64,000 nucleotides of DNA, taken from Chelonoidis abingdonii. Its lineage: Eukaryota > Chordata > Testudines > Testudinidae. Below, in pieces: positions 52,201-62,361 of this stretch. A program made the position numbers and the translations under genes. Every line of letters begins with the position of its first letter. The stretch's first letter is position 1. A model generated the notes under the pieces. It was given only the letters and a program-made list of their open reading frames with translations, did not search any database and was not told the DNA's origin. The stretch is taken from contig NC_133790.1 in NCBI RefSeq assembly GCF_003597395.2, positions 21,835,215 to 21,899,214 of the forward strand, in the 5' to 3' direction.

Positions 52201-54031
52201 GCCAGTGCAACATATCTGAATTTTAGCAAAGCATTGATAGTGTCTCATGAAACTCTACTCTCAAAATTACTTAACAGTGGGCTGGATAGGAACTCTGTCA
52301 CAGACGCTGATCTGTCTTTAAGTTTTAATTCATTGTTATCCTTTTGTATTGTTTCTCTGATCTGACTGGTGTTTACAGCTTGTTCCTATGTAGTATCATG
52401 TTACTGCCCTTTTGGTGATGGCTTCGTACCTGTATGATGTGCAAACAGGAGAGGGATACCTCACAATCTTTGGACAATTCCACCATTTCTGTTGCCTGGG
52501 CTCATTTGAAGTGCTGCTGATGGATGCCGGATTCCTCCTCCTGGTCTGCTAAAGAATAAAGCTACTTGGCAGTGCTTCCAGTGAGGCAAGGGGTTTATGT
52601 CACTAAGGCAGCAGAACCACACTTGAACTCAAACTCACACAAGCAAACAAATTAAAAACAATAACTATAAACTTTATAGAAGGATTTGATTAAAAAGAAA
52701 TAATATGCTTAGTATAAATATTAAATGACTAAAATGATTAGATATATTAATGCATTTTAATTACTAAAGGCTACGTCAGCAAGCATACTAGGTCATGTGA
52801 CCACACACTCCCCCCGACTTTCTGAAACAAAAGCATATCCCCTCTCAGTTCTGTCTGTTCCCCCGCATCCCCAGGTGGTGCACATGGAGACACATTGCAG
52901 GCCTGCAAAGAGATCCTGTTAGAACCACACTTGATTATACTGGGAATTTGCAGATACAATGTACCTTAATGGTGCAAGATTAAACCCTAACTACCTCACT
53001 ATAAAACAGGGTACTCACTTAGGCTCCTTTTTTTTACCTGAGCAGTCAGGGGACTGACGCAAGCAAGCAGTTCCTCCCTGGGGATTGTTGGAGAGGGACT
53101 AATCACCCAGTCCCTTCTGGAGCTGTGCTGACAGTCTTTAAGATTTGGAACAAAGAGGTCAGCTGCAAGCAGGTCAGGTCTCTTGATCTAAAATCCCAGA
53201 TCCGGTGTGGTCTGCTACAGGGGAAACAGGCTGCAATCAGCGGTAGGAGAGACAGGCTGGTGGGAGGAGGAGCAGATTGTCCCCTCCTCGGGCTTTTCTG
53301 CAGGCAGAGGTTACAGAGAGGCCAGTTGCTGGTCCTGGATGTGCTGTGCTGGTAGGCTGTAAGGAGACCTTCTTTCCCGTCTGCTCCCCAGTTGGTCTCT
53401 GCCCGATGGAGGAAAAGCAGAGCCATTGATAGCCTTCCTCCTGCTTTCCCAGGCACAAAACCAGTCACTGCTTGCAGTCTTTCTGGCTTTCTTCTGCCCT
53501 CTAAGCTTCTGGGGTCTGCTGTCTTCCTTCCTCCCATTGGTTGAGGGAGGAGGGTCACAAGGGTGACTGAGCAGGGCCATATCCCCCTCACCTGCCCTCC
53601 TGCTCTGGAGAAAACAGCAGTGCAGGACTCTGCAGTGGACCCACTGGTACCAAGAGGTGAGTCTCTTCTCTTGGAGCATCTCCCTGGCTCAGGGGGCTAC
53701 ACACAAAATGAGATTAAGGTTGGAAAAAATACAAATTATTGCATGGGGGGGAATATTTTTAATGGTGGGAAATAAAAAAAGACAATGCTAAGAGAGGCTT
53801 TGGTCTAGAGCGATGAGCCTTTTGAACTTACCCATATCAGAACATAGACAAAGAGATTATGTTCACACTTACAAAATGGGCAGTTTTAAAATACTAATAA
53901 GATTGTGCTGTCGCTCCTAATGTTTCCCAGAATGGAGCCAACTTTGTTGAAGGAACCAACTAGTCGCTTTTTATTGGTGCTGGACATTCATCTGGGATGC
54001 TCTTTTGATATAGCCAAACAAATGGATAAAG
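49274..54031. other. Intergenic, mostly unclassified
   Basis: Contains CA-type simple repeats near 50690-50710 and 51000-51041. About 52600-52760 (AAACTTTATAGAAGG and flanks) may be part of an old LTR. The open frames at 53100-53700 show no conserved motif. No gene is supported. Confidence 0.4.
51003..51041. repeat. CT/CA microsatellite
   Basis: Short (CT)n followed by an interrupted (CA)n tract. Confidence 0.9.
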
Positions 54032-54033
54032 TA

Positions 54034-55148
54034 TTGCCAACCTCAAAAGATCAAAAATCATGAGATTGGCCCAAACTGGTTTAAAAAAAATTCAAATATG
54101 TTTCCAGTTTGTCTCTTGGCCTCCCCTCTATTCCTCTGCCACTGTGAGCGTGATATTTTCAGGTTGAAGAGTCAGCCTTTAACACACACAAAAACACAGG
54201 CCTCTTCCTGGCTGCTCAGATGGACATTTCACTAAACCTCTCCTCATCCCTGAGATGGGGGACCTGCCATGCATTTCCTATTACGGTGTGACCGAGCAGC
54301 GACACTTCTCTGCCTTCTGATGCCACAAGACTTTTATTTAAGATCCAACAGTGCCACTCCCCAATTCTCCCCCATCCCCTGTCAGGGTCCCAGAACCAGC
54401 ACTTTCTGGACTCTTTCCCTGCAACTGCCCCAGGACCCTCTCTCTGCTACAGGGCTACACAAGAACACAGGACAGACCTGTGTCCCAAGCCCCTCGTACA
54501 CAGCTCTGCCCAGCCCTGAAAATCACACAATCAGAAGAGCTTCTTGCGACAGCTCTTCCTGCGGGCTCCAAAATCCTGTGACTCATAATCAGTTCATGGG
54601 AGTTGGCCTCACTACAACATTGCCTTCACCTGGCTGCTCAAAGGGGGTGCCATTTACCCCCCACTGCTCCCAGGATAGGGAGAGGCACCATTCCCTCCCT
54701 TCCATATCTCTCCTGCCCATCACTGTCCACTGTTTCCCCCTCATCCTTCCTCCAGCCCCCAATGCTCCCAGCCCCCCATTTCCCTGCAACCACTAAATCT
54801 ACCTCCCTCTCCCCAGCTCTCTTTCACAGTATCCCTGTTGCTTCTCACAGCTCCCTTGCCCTGTCTAGCCCCTGAACGATAGCGTGGCAGCCATTTTTCC
54901 TGTGGGCTGGCTTCAGCCTCCCTGAAAACAGTGAGCAGTGGTAGCCATTACTGAGGGCAACCTCTCTTCCATATGCAGATAGCCTGTTGGGAAATGACCA
55001 CCTTGCTGGCTTCAGCCCCACTGACAGTAACAGAAGATGGTGGCCGTTTTGAATGAGGGAAAATCCATGAGTTGGCACCTTTCATCATCATGTTTTCCTC
55101 AGACAGGTTAAAAAAAAAATCGCGTGATAAAATCATGAGAGTTGGCAA
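54034..55148. mobile_element. Inverted-repeat element, about 1.1 kb, probable TA target
   Basis: TTGCCAACCTC near the left end and GAGAGTTGGCAA at the right end are inverted. AAAATCATGAG occurs near both ends. TA lies on each outer side (54032-54033, 55149-55150), though the repeat may extend through it. The inside is C-rich with no transposase frame, so it would be non-autonomous. Confidence 0.5.
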
Positions 55149-55150
55149 TA

Positions 55151-56148
55151 TTGGGGATATTCTGTTGAAAGTAGCTGCAGAGAGACATGTTCCTGCAGCA
55201 GTGAAGGTGTTAACTATCGCGGCCTTTCATGGGCAATCTTAATTCTGGCATTAGGTAACTTTCCTGGGCTTGACCTCGCAACATTAATCTTGTTTTAATT
55301 TGTTTTTAATGTAATCTCTTGACATTTGCCTTGGTTTCCGTGGTAGGGTTGCTAACAATCCCTTATTACAAGGGACGTCCCTTTATTTTCATCTCTGTAC
55401 AACAAGCTTGGAAATTGCTAAGTGTTGCAAAAAGCAGCCAGAAATACCCCTGGCAATGTAGGTAAGTATGCATAGTATTGGTTTGAATACTAATCATGAT
55501 AATATTAGGAGGAGGGGTGGAGCAGGGGTGCTAAGAAAACAGTCCCTTATATTTGAAATACAGTGTTGGCAAATCTATAATCCGAGGTGTGTGCGTGCCA
55601 GTAGCTCAGGTGGGGAGTGCAGGGGAGAGGAATGCTGCTCCCAGGAAGTCGACAGCCAAGGCCAGGCTCAGCCTTGTCTCCCCTCTCTCCCTCTAGTTTG
55701 AGCGGTAGAGGCCTCTGCCGCCTCAGGGAAGTTATTGCTGCAAGTGACTGGATGGCCGTCAGCACACCTTCTCAAAGGAGGCAGCAGAGAGAGAGAGAAG
55801 GATTACATTGAGGATGATGGACTGGTTAAGCCCAGAGAAATGGAGCTAACCTAACCAATGAGGAAGATGTATGGAATAGGCCATTATCCGCCACCCCCAG
55901 TTAAGGAGGGAATAGCTGCGTTGGGAAGAAAGAGGAAGAACCAGCCACTGAAAGGACGTGCATTTTGGTGAGCTTGGGTGTCCCATGCCTGCATGCAGGG
56001 TCGCTCTTGAAAACTGGCCTCTGGGTACTTGGCAACAATATTCCTAAATTCGCTCTGGTCCTTGTTGAAAGGAGCTCTCACATTGTAGGTTTCAGCTGGG
56101 AAAGCCCCCAAACTAGTTTAGGACTAAATTCATCCCCTAGCTGTCTAA
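55151..56148. other. Intergenic, nothing clear
   Basis: Partial self-complementarity near 55385-55565 (CCCTTTATTTTCATC, CCCTTATATTTGAAA) hints at a short repeat. No gene is supported. Confidence 0.35.
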
Positions 56149-56189
56149 CTAAAGCAGTAAAACAAGGTTACTCACCTTTGTAACTGTTG

Positions 56190-56370
56190 TTCTTCGAGAT
56201 GTGTTGCTCATATCCATTCCAGTTAGGTGTGTGCGCGCCGCGTGCACAGCCGTCGGAGAAACTTTTACCCTAGCAACACTCGGCGGGTCGGGCTGGGCGC
56301 CCCTGCAGTGGCGCCACCATGGCGCCGCATAAATACCCCAGCCGACCCGGCCACCCTTCAGTTCCTTCTT
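56190..56370 (+). repeat. 3' inverted terminal repeat of the DIRS element
   Basis: Pairs with 62150-62326. It sits in the loop of a hairpin whose arms are 56161-56216 and 56406-56468. Confidence 0.85.
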
Positions 56371-56446
56371 GCCGGCTACTCCAACAGTGGGGAAGGAGGG
56401 TGGGTGTGGAATGGATATGAGCAACACATCTCGAAGAACAACAGTT

Positions 56447-56508
56447 ACAAAGGTGAGTAACCTTGTTTTCTTCTTCGAGTGATTGCTCATATCCATTCCA
56501 GTTAGGTG
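56447..56508. repeat. Internal complementary region (circle-junction copy)
   Basis: The first half (to about 56468) complements the left terminus (GTTACTCACCTTTG) and the second half (56471-56508) complements the right terminus (GGAATGGATATGAGCAATCA). Its reverse complement reads CTCGAAGAAGAAAACAAGG, that is, the two ends joined. Confidence 0.8.
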
Positions 56509-56519
56509 ATTCCCAAGCC

Positions 56520-58600
56520 TTACCTAGGCGGAGGGGTCGGAGTGAGACGTGGCAGCCTGGAGTACCGCCGTCCAAAGGCTGCGTCGTCTCGAGACTGTTG
56601 TACCAACACCATAGTGCGAGGCGAAAAGTGTGGACCGATGACCAGGTCGCAGCACAGCAAATCTCTTGGATGGGCACGTGTGCCAGGAAGGCCGCTGAGG
56701 AAGCTTGAGCCCTGGTGGAATGCGCTGTAAGGCGTCCGAGGGGAACATGAGCTAGCGCGTAGCACGTGCGAATACAGGCCGTGACCCAGGAGAAATCCTC
56801 TGGGAAGAGACTGGCAGACCTTTCATCCGCTCCGCAACGGCCACAAAGAGCTGCGGAGACTTCAAAAGGGCTTGGTCCTTTCCACATAGAAGCTAGCGCT
56901 TGCGCACGTCCAAGGTGTGAAGCTGCTGTTCCGCCGAGAAGCATGAGGCTTCGGGAAGAAAACCGGAGAAAGATGTCCTGGCTAGTATGGAAGGCAGACA
57001 CCACCTTAGGGGAGGAATGCCTGATGAGGTCGCAGTTGTACTTTGTCTTTATGGAAGACAGTGTACGGAGGGTCTACAGTGAGGGCTCTGATCTCCGAGA
57101 CCTTCACGCTGAGGTGATTGCCACTAAGAAGACCGTCTTCCACGATAGGTAGAGAAGCGAGCAAGTCGCAAGTGGCTCAAAGGGCGGTAACATAAGTCTG
57201 TTTAGGACCAAGTTCAGGTCCCAGGAGGGGGCTGGGTGCGAGCGGGGGATAAGTATGCTGCAGCCCTTCAATAAAGCGAGAGACTACCGGGTGAGAGAAC
57301 ACCGAGAAAGCACCCTCACCCGGATGGAAGGTGGATATCACTGCCGGCGGGTCGGCTGGGCGCCCTGGCAGTCGGGCCACCATGGCGCCGCATAAATTAC
57401 CAGGACCGGCACTTCTTCCTTTCCTTGGGCTTACTCCAACGTGGGAGGAGGGTGGGTGTGGAATGATTGGGGCAACACATCTCGGAAGAACAACAGTTAC
57501 AAAGGTGCGTTAAACTTGTTCTTCTTCGAGTGATTGTCTATCCTTCATGTTAGGTGATTCCCAAGCTTACCGCGGAGGGGATCGGAGTGAGACTGGCAAG
57601 CGGAGTCCGCGTCCCAAAGGCTGCGTCGTCTCCGAGATAGTTGTACAACACATATGCGAAGGCGATAAGTGGAGACCGATGACCAGTGCAGCACAGCAAT
57701 ATCTTGGATGGCCGTGCTGCCAGGGAAGGCGCTGGGAAGCCTTGAAGCCCTGGTGAATGCGCTGTAGGAGCGCAGGGGAAACATGAGACTAGGCGACGTG
57801 AGCCACGGCGAATACAGGCCGGGAACAGAGGAAATCCCTCTGGGAAAAGACTGGCAGACCTTTCATCCGCCTCGCAACGGCCACAAAGACCTGCGGAGTA
57901 CTTCCAAAAGGGTGTTTCCTTTCCACATAGAGGCTAGCGCTTGCGACGATCAAGGTGTGAAGCTTGGCTGTTCCGCCCCGAGAAGATGAGGCTCTCGAGA
58001 AGAAACCGGAGAAAGATATTCCTGGCTAGTATGGAAAGCAAGACACCACCTAGGGAGGGAATGCTGAGAGTCGCAGTCTTGTACTTTTCTTTTGGAGAAC
58101 AATGGTACGGAGGGTCTACAAGTGAGGGCCTTACTCCGAGACCTTCACGCTGAGGTGATGCCACTAAGCAAGACCGTCTTCCACGATAGGTTAGAGAAAG
58201 CGAGCGTCGCAAAGATGGGCTTCAAAGGGCGGTAACATAAGTCTGTTTAGGACCAGTTGAGGTCCCAGGAGGGGCTTGCCAGGGGCGACGGGGGATAAGA
58301 TTAATGTCGCAGACCCTTTCATAAGCGAGAGGACTACCGGGGTGTAGAAGAACACGAGAAAGCACCCTCAACCCGGATGGAAGGGGTGGTATCACTGCCC
58401 AGGTGCACCTTAAGAGAGGAAGTCACCGGCCTCCTGCTTAAGGGGTGCAGAGGTAGTTCTCTAGGATCGTTGGGATTGATGCCTGTTAAGGGAAAGCATT
58501 CGTTGCGATGTGACCAGGTTCGTGAGGCGCATCCATTTGGAACATAGCGTCCGAACGGGTTGGAAGGCTTCCCTGCTACTAGGGAATTGCACTGCACCGA
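56520..58600 (-). pseudogene. DIRS tyrosine recombinase, duplicated and frame-broken
   Basis: Copy A (57345 to 56520) reads ISTFHPGEGAFSVFSHPVVS, VVSAFHTSQDIF, SWVTACIRTCYALAHVP, AHSTRAQASSAAFLAHVP, then CAATWSSVHTF; the Tyr-bearing FASHYGVGTTVSRRRSLW is in the next frame. HxxR, W and Y are the expected catalytic marks. Copy B (about 58400 to 57570) repeats the same region with many small indels. The N-terminal part (58600-58400) is present only once. Confidence 0.65.
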
Positions 58601-58639
58601 ATTGGACAGCGCAAACTCCTCAAGTGTTCAGCCATGCAG

Positions 58640-60150
58640 AGCCACGCCGTGAGGTGGAGGGATCGGGGTTCGGGATGCGAAAGCCTCCCGTGGTCTGTGT
58701 GATCATCCGGACACAGGGAGGGGACCGGAGCGGTTATCGACAAGATCCAGAGGGTGTACGGGTTTGCCTGGCCCGCAGCCAGCGATCATGATAGATGCGC
58801 ATTGTTCCCTGCGGACCTGAGCATGGACCCTGTGCACCAAGGAAAACGAGGGAAGGCATTAAGCAGGCGGTGGTTCCGGCGAGGCAGAGCGCTGTCCCGT
58901 CAGCTATCCGGGGAGGTGGGGCTTGGGAGGCTACTGGGGTCAGGGACGATCTGTGCACTTTTCTGTGAGCCGAAGTGGGAGGGCGAGAGGTGCTACAAGG
59001 GAGAGGCCCTGGAGAACACTCTCGAAGAGAACGCGTGAGTCTAAAATGATGTGCGCGTGGTTGGTACCGGGTACCCACTCTGTCGCGTCGTCAGATCGGT
59101 CGGACCACTGGTCCAGTGACGAGATCTGGCTCAGGGTGCTTGCGACTCGTTGGGTGAGGAAGGTGCTACTCAGTAGTCCCACGGTGGTGGGGGCTATGGC
59201 GGAGAAGTCCTCACAGGTGGAATGAGCTCTCTGAAGCGCAGGGCATGTCCTAGGAGTTCTGAGTCGCGCGTCCTCGTGCGCCTTGCCTCGTGGTTGATGT
59301 ATCACGATGGACCGTTGTGTTGTCCGCTAACAGCCGGTGAAAAGGCACAACGTGGGGCGCACGTAGGCTGGGTAGTGGCTGGTTTCAGAAACACAGGGTT
59401 GGAGACCGTTGTTGTGCTGGGGAGCCAGGACGTCTGCCTTACGCAACGGGGAACACCGATGAGGACCTGACCGTCGGGTTGCTTCCTGGCTGTGTATGAG
59501 GGTTGAGCTCTGTCGGGGTTGCCGGGGCTCCCTGCCCAAGCCCACGTCGCGTCCCTCGTGCGATTTTTCTGCGTCAAGGGCGAGCGGAGATGGGGCCCCC
59601 CAGCTCCGCACCGACGGGATTGACGCGGGGACGTCCGTCGTCAGCGGTGTTAAGTGAGGTACTGATACGGCTCCCCTGATGAGGAATGTTGCGCGCCATA
59701 TCCGCCCACCCACAGCGACGTTCCAACTCGCAGCGCTCGAAGGGGCGGTAGCGCTGGGGACCCGCGAGGGCTCGATGGGGGACCCGCTATGGTCTCCACT
59801 CTGGGCTGAGTGCCCTGAGTCCTATGCGGCGCGTGCGCGAGGCGAGGAGCTCGCAAATGGACGTCCACGTCCTGAATGCAGGGCGTCGGGTGACGGGAGG
59901 GCCCGTGGCGCGGGCCTGGCGTACTTGTGAGTTGTAAACATTTAGTGTGCGGGGCCATTATAGCGCCCAATCGCCACGCAGCTAGGCGAGCCCTTGGCGC
60001 CATGGGCGACGCGCGGAGGTGTTGGAGGGAGGCTCAGACCTGCCCGTGGTGGTGTTATGCGAAACGAGCGTGCATATAGCAAAGTGCGCGCTCATGAGCA
60101 GCGGCTCTCCCGCGCTAGGACGGGGCTAGCTGATGCTCGCCGCGAGGATT
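58640..60150 (-). pseudogene. DIRS RT/RNase H region, heavily frame-broken
   Basis: Position between gag and recombinase predicts RT/RNase H. Only scraps are readable: DSRVLFESVLQGLS near 59020, a segment with KCTDRP near 58945, and HPEPRSLHLTAW near 58640-58675, which matches the end of DIRS RT/RNase H proteins. No YxDD-type RT motif is readable. At about 1.5 kb it is shorter than expected, so part is probably deleted. Confidence 0.45.
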
Positions 60151-60643
60151 AAAACGCGGCATGCGTGCCCGGAGGGGACGCATCCAAGAAGTCGGCTCCT
60201 ATGAGGTCCCCGGCAGATCCGAGCCAGTATCTCCGCCCCGTGTTGCAGTGCGGATGAGAGTGGAAGGTGTGTTCTCCCCGCTTCTGGGTGCGGGGAGGGC
60301 CGGCCACGCATGGCCCGGTGTTCAGACGACCGGGCGGCTCGGCCCGTAAGAGGTTTATGTTGAGAGCCACCCGACGAAGGAGGTCCTGGTGGGCTCTTAA
60401 ATCTATTGGCGGCGGCCCCGAAGAAGAGGAGCCTGCCACGGCCTCATCAGGGGAAGAGGAGGAAGATATGCCGGGAACGAGAGGGTCCTGGATGGCGCTC
60501 TGCTCCTGTGGCGGTTCGTGCTCAAAATGCTCCGGGGAGTCTGGAGGATGGATGACATGCTCCTCTGACTCTTCCGGAGGACGGCGGGATACGGTGACTT
60601 CCGGCGCCCTGCGATCCGAAACAAGTGGAGGGGCCGGGACCAC
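60149..60643 (-). pseudogene. DIRS gag-like ORF1, acidic C-terminal part
   Basis: A third frame with EESEEHVIHPPDSPEHFEHE and SSSSPDEAVAGSSSSGPPPI, then DLRAHQDLLRRVALNINL, familiar from DIRS gag proteins. Past about 60350 the match to the family fails in any single frame, as if many small indels were present. Confidence 0.6.
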
Positions 60644-60688
60644 GGGAGCACCCTGGGCTTGATGGTATGCCCAGGATGTCCAGAAGGA

Positions 60689-61474
60689 CTATTGCTGTTG
60701 TCCTGCCTCCTGGGGATGTGTGTCTTGAAAGAGTCCTGTGGGCATGTCAGTATCTCGGTCCCGGCCATAGTAACTATCTGCCTGTGAGGAGGCAGACTCC
60801 TGACCAGACGGCCACGGAGGAGCAGCAAACGTAGGCACCGAAGTACCAATAGACATTGCAGCTTTGGGTCGTGGGGACCGGTGCCGGTATGGATATCGGT
60901 ACCGCGAGCCTAACCGGGACCTGCGACCGGCTCGGCGCCGGGAGGTCGACCGGGATCTCGAGCCCCGATGGCGAGATCTGCTTCGGGAACAACGGTCCTT
61001 GTAGCGGTGCCGCGAGCTCGACCGGTGCCGCGAATAGTGGGACGGGGAGCGAGAGACGGAGCGGCGTCGGGGAGAGCGGTGCCGTGATGGAGAGCGGTGC
61101 CGCAATGGAGAGCGGTGCCGAGGTGAGCGGTGCCGCGATTGTGAGCGGTGCCGAGGGGAGCGATACCGCAAAGCTGAGCTGTGGCGGGAATGGGAGCGAC
61201 GCCGTGACGTGGAGCGGCGACGAGAGCGGGACCTGGAGCGACAGCTGTCCGGAGCGATGACAGAGGGCAGCCGAGGTAAGAGCGGCTTGCCTGTGGAGAG
61301 ACCCACACGGACTGAGAGTGCCGGGGGCACAGGCGGTGCTGGGTCCGTCATGGCAATCAAATCCCTTGCCGCTGAAAATGTCTCTGGTGTTGACGGCAAG
61401 GTTAGCTCGACCGCAGCCGGTGCCGGGGAGCTTCCAGGCGCCAGACTCGACGGCCCACGTGGGGCTGGAGTCAA
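60689..61474 (-). pseudogene. DIRS gag-like ORF1, Ser/Arg-rich part
   Basis: Continues the gag protein in another frame: an Ala/Pro-rich linker with TFSAARDLIAMTDPAPPVP, then about 100 residues of RS-type repeats (RHRSPRHRSPLRHRSPS), then a Tyr/Asp tail ending EAGQQQ at a stop. The repeated unit at DNA level is about 12-18 bp and contains GGTGCCG on the plus strand. RS regions bind RNA or splicing-type proteins; here that is only inference. Confidence 0.65.
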
Positions 61475-61932
61475 CGGGGCCGTTTTCGCGGCGCCGCAGC
61501 CGGAGTTGGTGCCAGGCGGTCTGCCTTAGTTGCAGTTTCTGCCTGCGGTGCGGGTGTAGAGGAGCCCTTCCGCGGCTTAGCCGACTCCGACCTCGGACAG
61601 AGGGAGCGGCGCGGAGTTGCCTTCGGCGTCGTCTGCAGCCGGTGCCGAGAAGCCTTAGCGGTACTGACCGTGCTCGGTGCCGGGCGGGCGGCCTCACTCA
61701 CTTGCTGGCTTGTACCCGGTGCTGGCGAGGGTGCTAACGCCGCTTCCATGAGGAGCTGCCTGAGTCTAGCGTCCCGCTCCTTTTTCGTGTGCGGCTTAAA
61801 TGCCTTGCAAATGGGGCACTTAGAAGATAAGTGCGACTCCCTGAGGCACTTAAGACAGGAGTCGTGGGGATCCCCTGTCGGCATTGGCCTATTGCAGGCC
61901 GAACATTGCTTAAAGCCCGGCGAGCCAGGCAT
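61471..61932 (-). pseudogene. DIRS gag-like ORF1, N-terminal part (frame-broken)
   Basis: Starts MPGSPGFKQCSACNRPMP and has a Cys/His-rich head with pairs C10/C13, C26/C29 and C39/C42 plus H23 and H34, then a basic, Ala/Pro-rich region ending APRKRPR at a stop. The next frame overlaps it and carries on the same protein, so a one-base shift near 61474 breaks the gene. The head probably binds nucleic acid. The start follows the terminal repeat by about 220 bp of leader. Confidence 0.72.
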
Positions 61933-62149
61933 GGCTACGGTACCGGGCGCGGGGTAGGGGAAGAGCCCCAGGCCCCGCGAAAACTATTACTAACAATTAC
62001 ACTAACAACTATGACTTTAAACTGTCACTAAACTAATTAACTATGTAAAACAAAAACGATTAAAGTAACAAAGAACGAAAGCGAGCGAGTAGCTAGGGAG
62101 AATGCGGAGGTCAGGTAAACTGCACTCCACTGTTCCAACGACCGACACG

Positions 62150-62337
62150 GGTGGTAAGAAGGAACTGAAGGGTGGCCGGGTCGGCTGGGGTATTTATGCG
62201 GCGCCATGGTGGCGCCACTGCAGCGGGCGCCCAGCCGACCCGCCGAGTGTTGCCAGGGTAAAAGTTTCTCCGATGGCTGTGCACGTGGCGGGCACACACC
62301 TAACTGGAATGGATATGAGCAATCACTCGAAGAAGAA
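62150..62337 (-). repeat. 5' inverted terminal repeat of the DIRS element
   Basis: About 180 bp that is the reverse complement of roughly 56190-56370, with shared blocks CACACCTAACTGGAATGGAT, GGGTAAAAGTTTCTCCG-like and GGTATTTATGCGGCGCCATG. On the minus strand this gives a GCATAAATACC box about 280 bp before the gag start. Confidence 0.85.
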
Positions 62338-62361
62338 CTTCCAGATTTCTAGCTAAAGCAG

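Larger units (their letters stand above)
56159..62337 (-). mobile_element. DIRS-type tyrosine-recombinase retrotransposon with inverted termini
   Basis: Read on the minus strand: 5' inverted terminal repeat (62337 to about 62150) with a GCATAAATA promoter-like box, gag region (61932 to about 60150), RT/RNase H remains (about 60150 to 58640), tyrosine recombinase (about 58600 to 56520), internal complementary region, and 3' inverted terminus. DIRS elements copy through RNA into circles and insert with a recombinase rather than an integrase. GC and CpG content far above the flanks suggest recent arrival, yet frameshifts disable every frame. Most breaks cluster at 56.5-60.3 kb, where the 3' third is also duplicated. 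Confidence 0.82.

Noticed and set aside
53103..53679. 162-codon and 122-codon minus-strand frames
   Set aside because: Two overlapping frames of similar length with no motif, most likely chance in GC-richer DNA.
54269..54875. 175-codon Pro-rich frame
   Set aside because: C-rich interior of an inverted-repeat element; no start context, domain or splice support.
60161..61737. Plus-strand Gly/Ser/Ala-rich frames opposite the gag region
   Set aside because: Shadows of the minus-strand gag; the repeats come from the RS codons read on the other strand.
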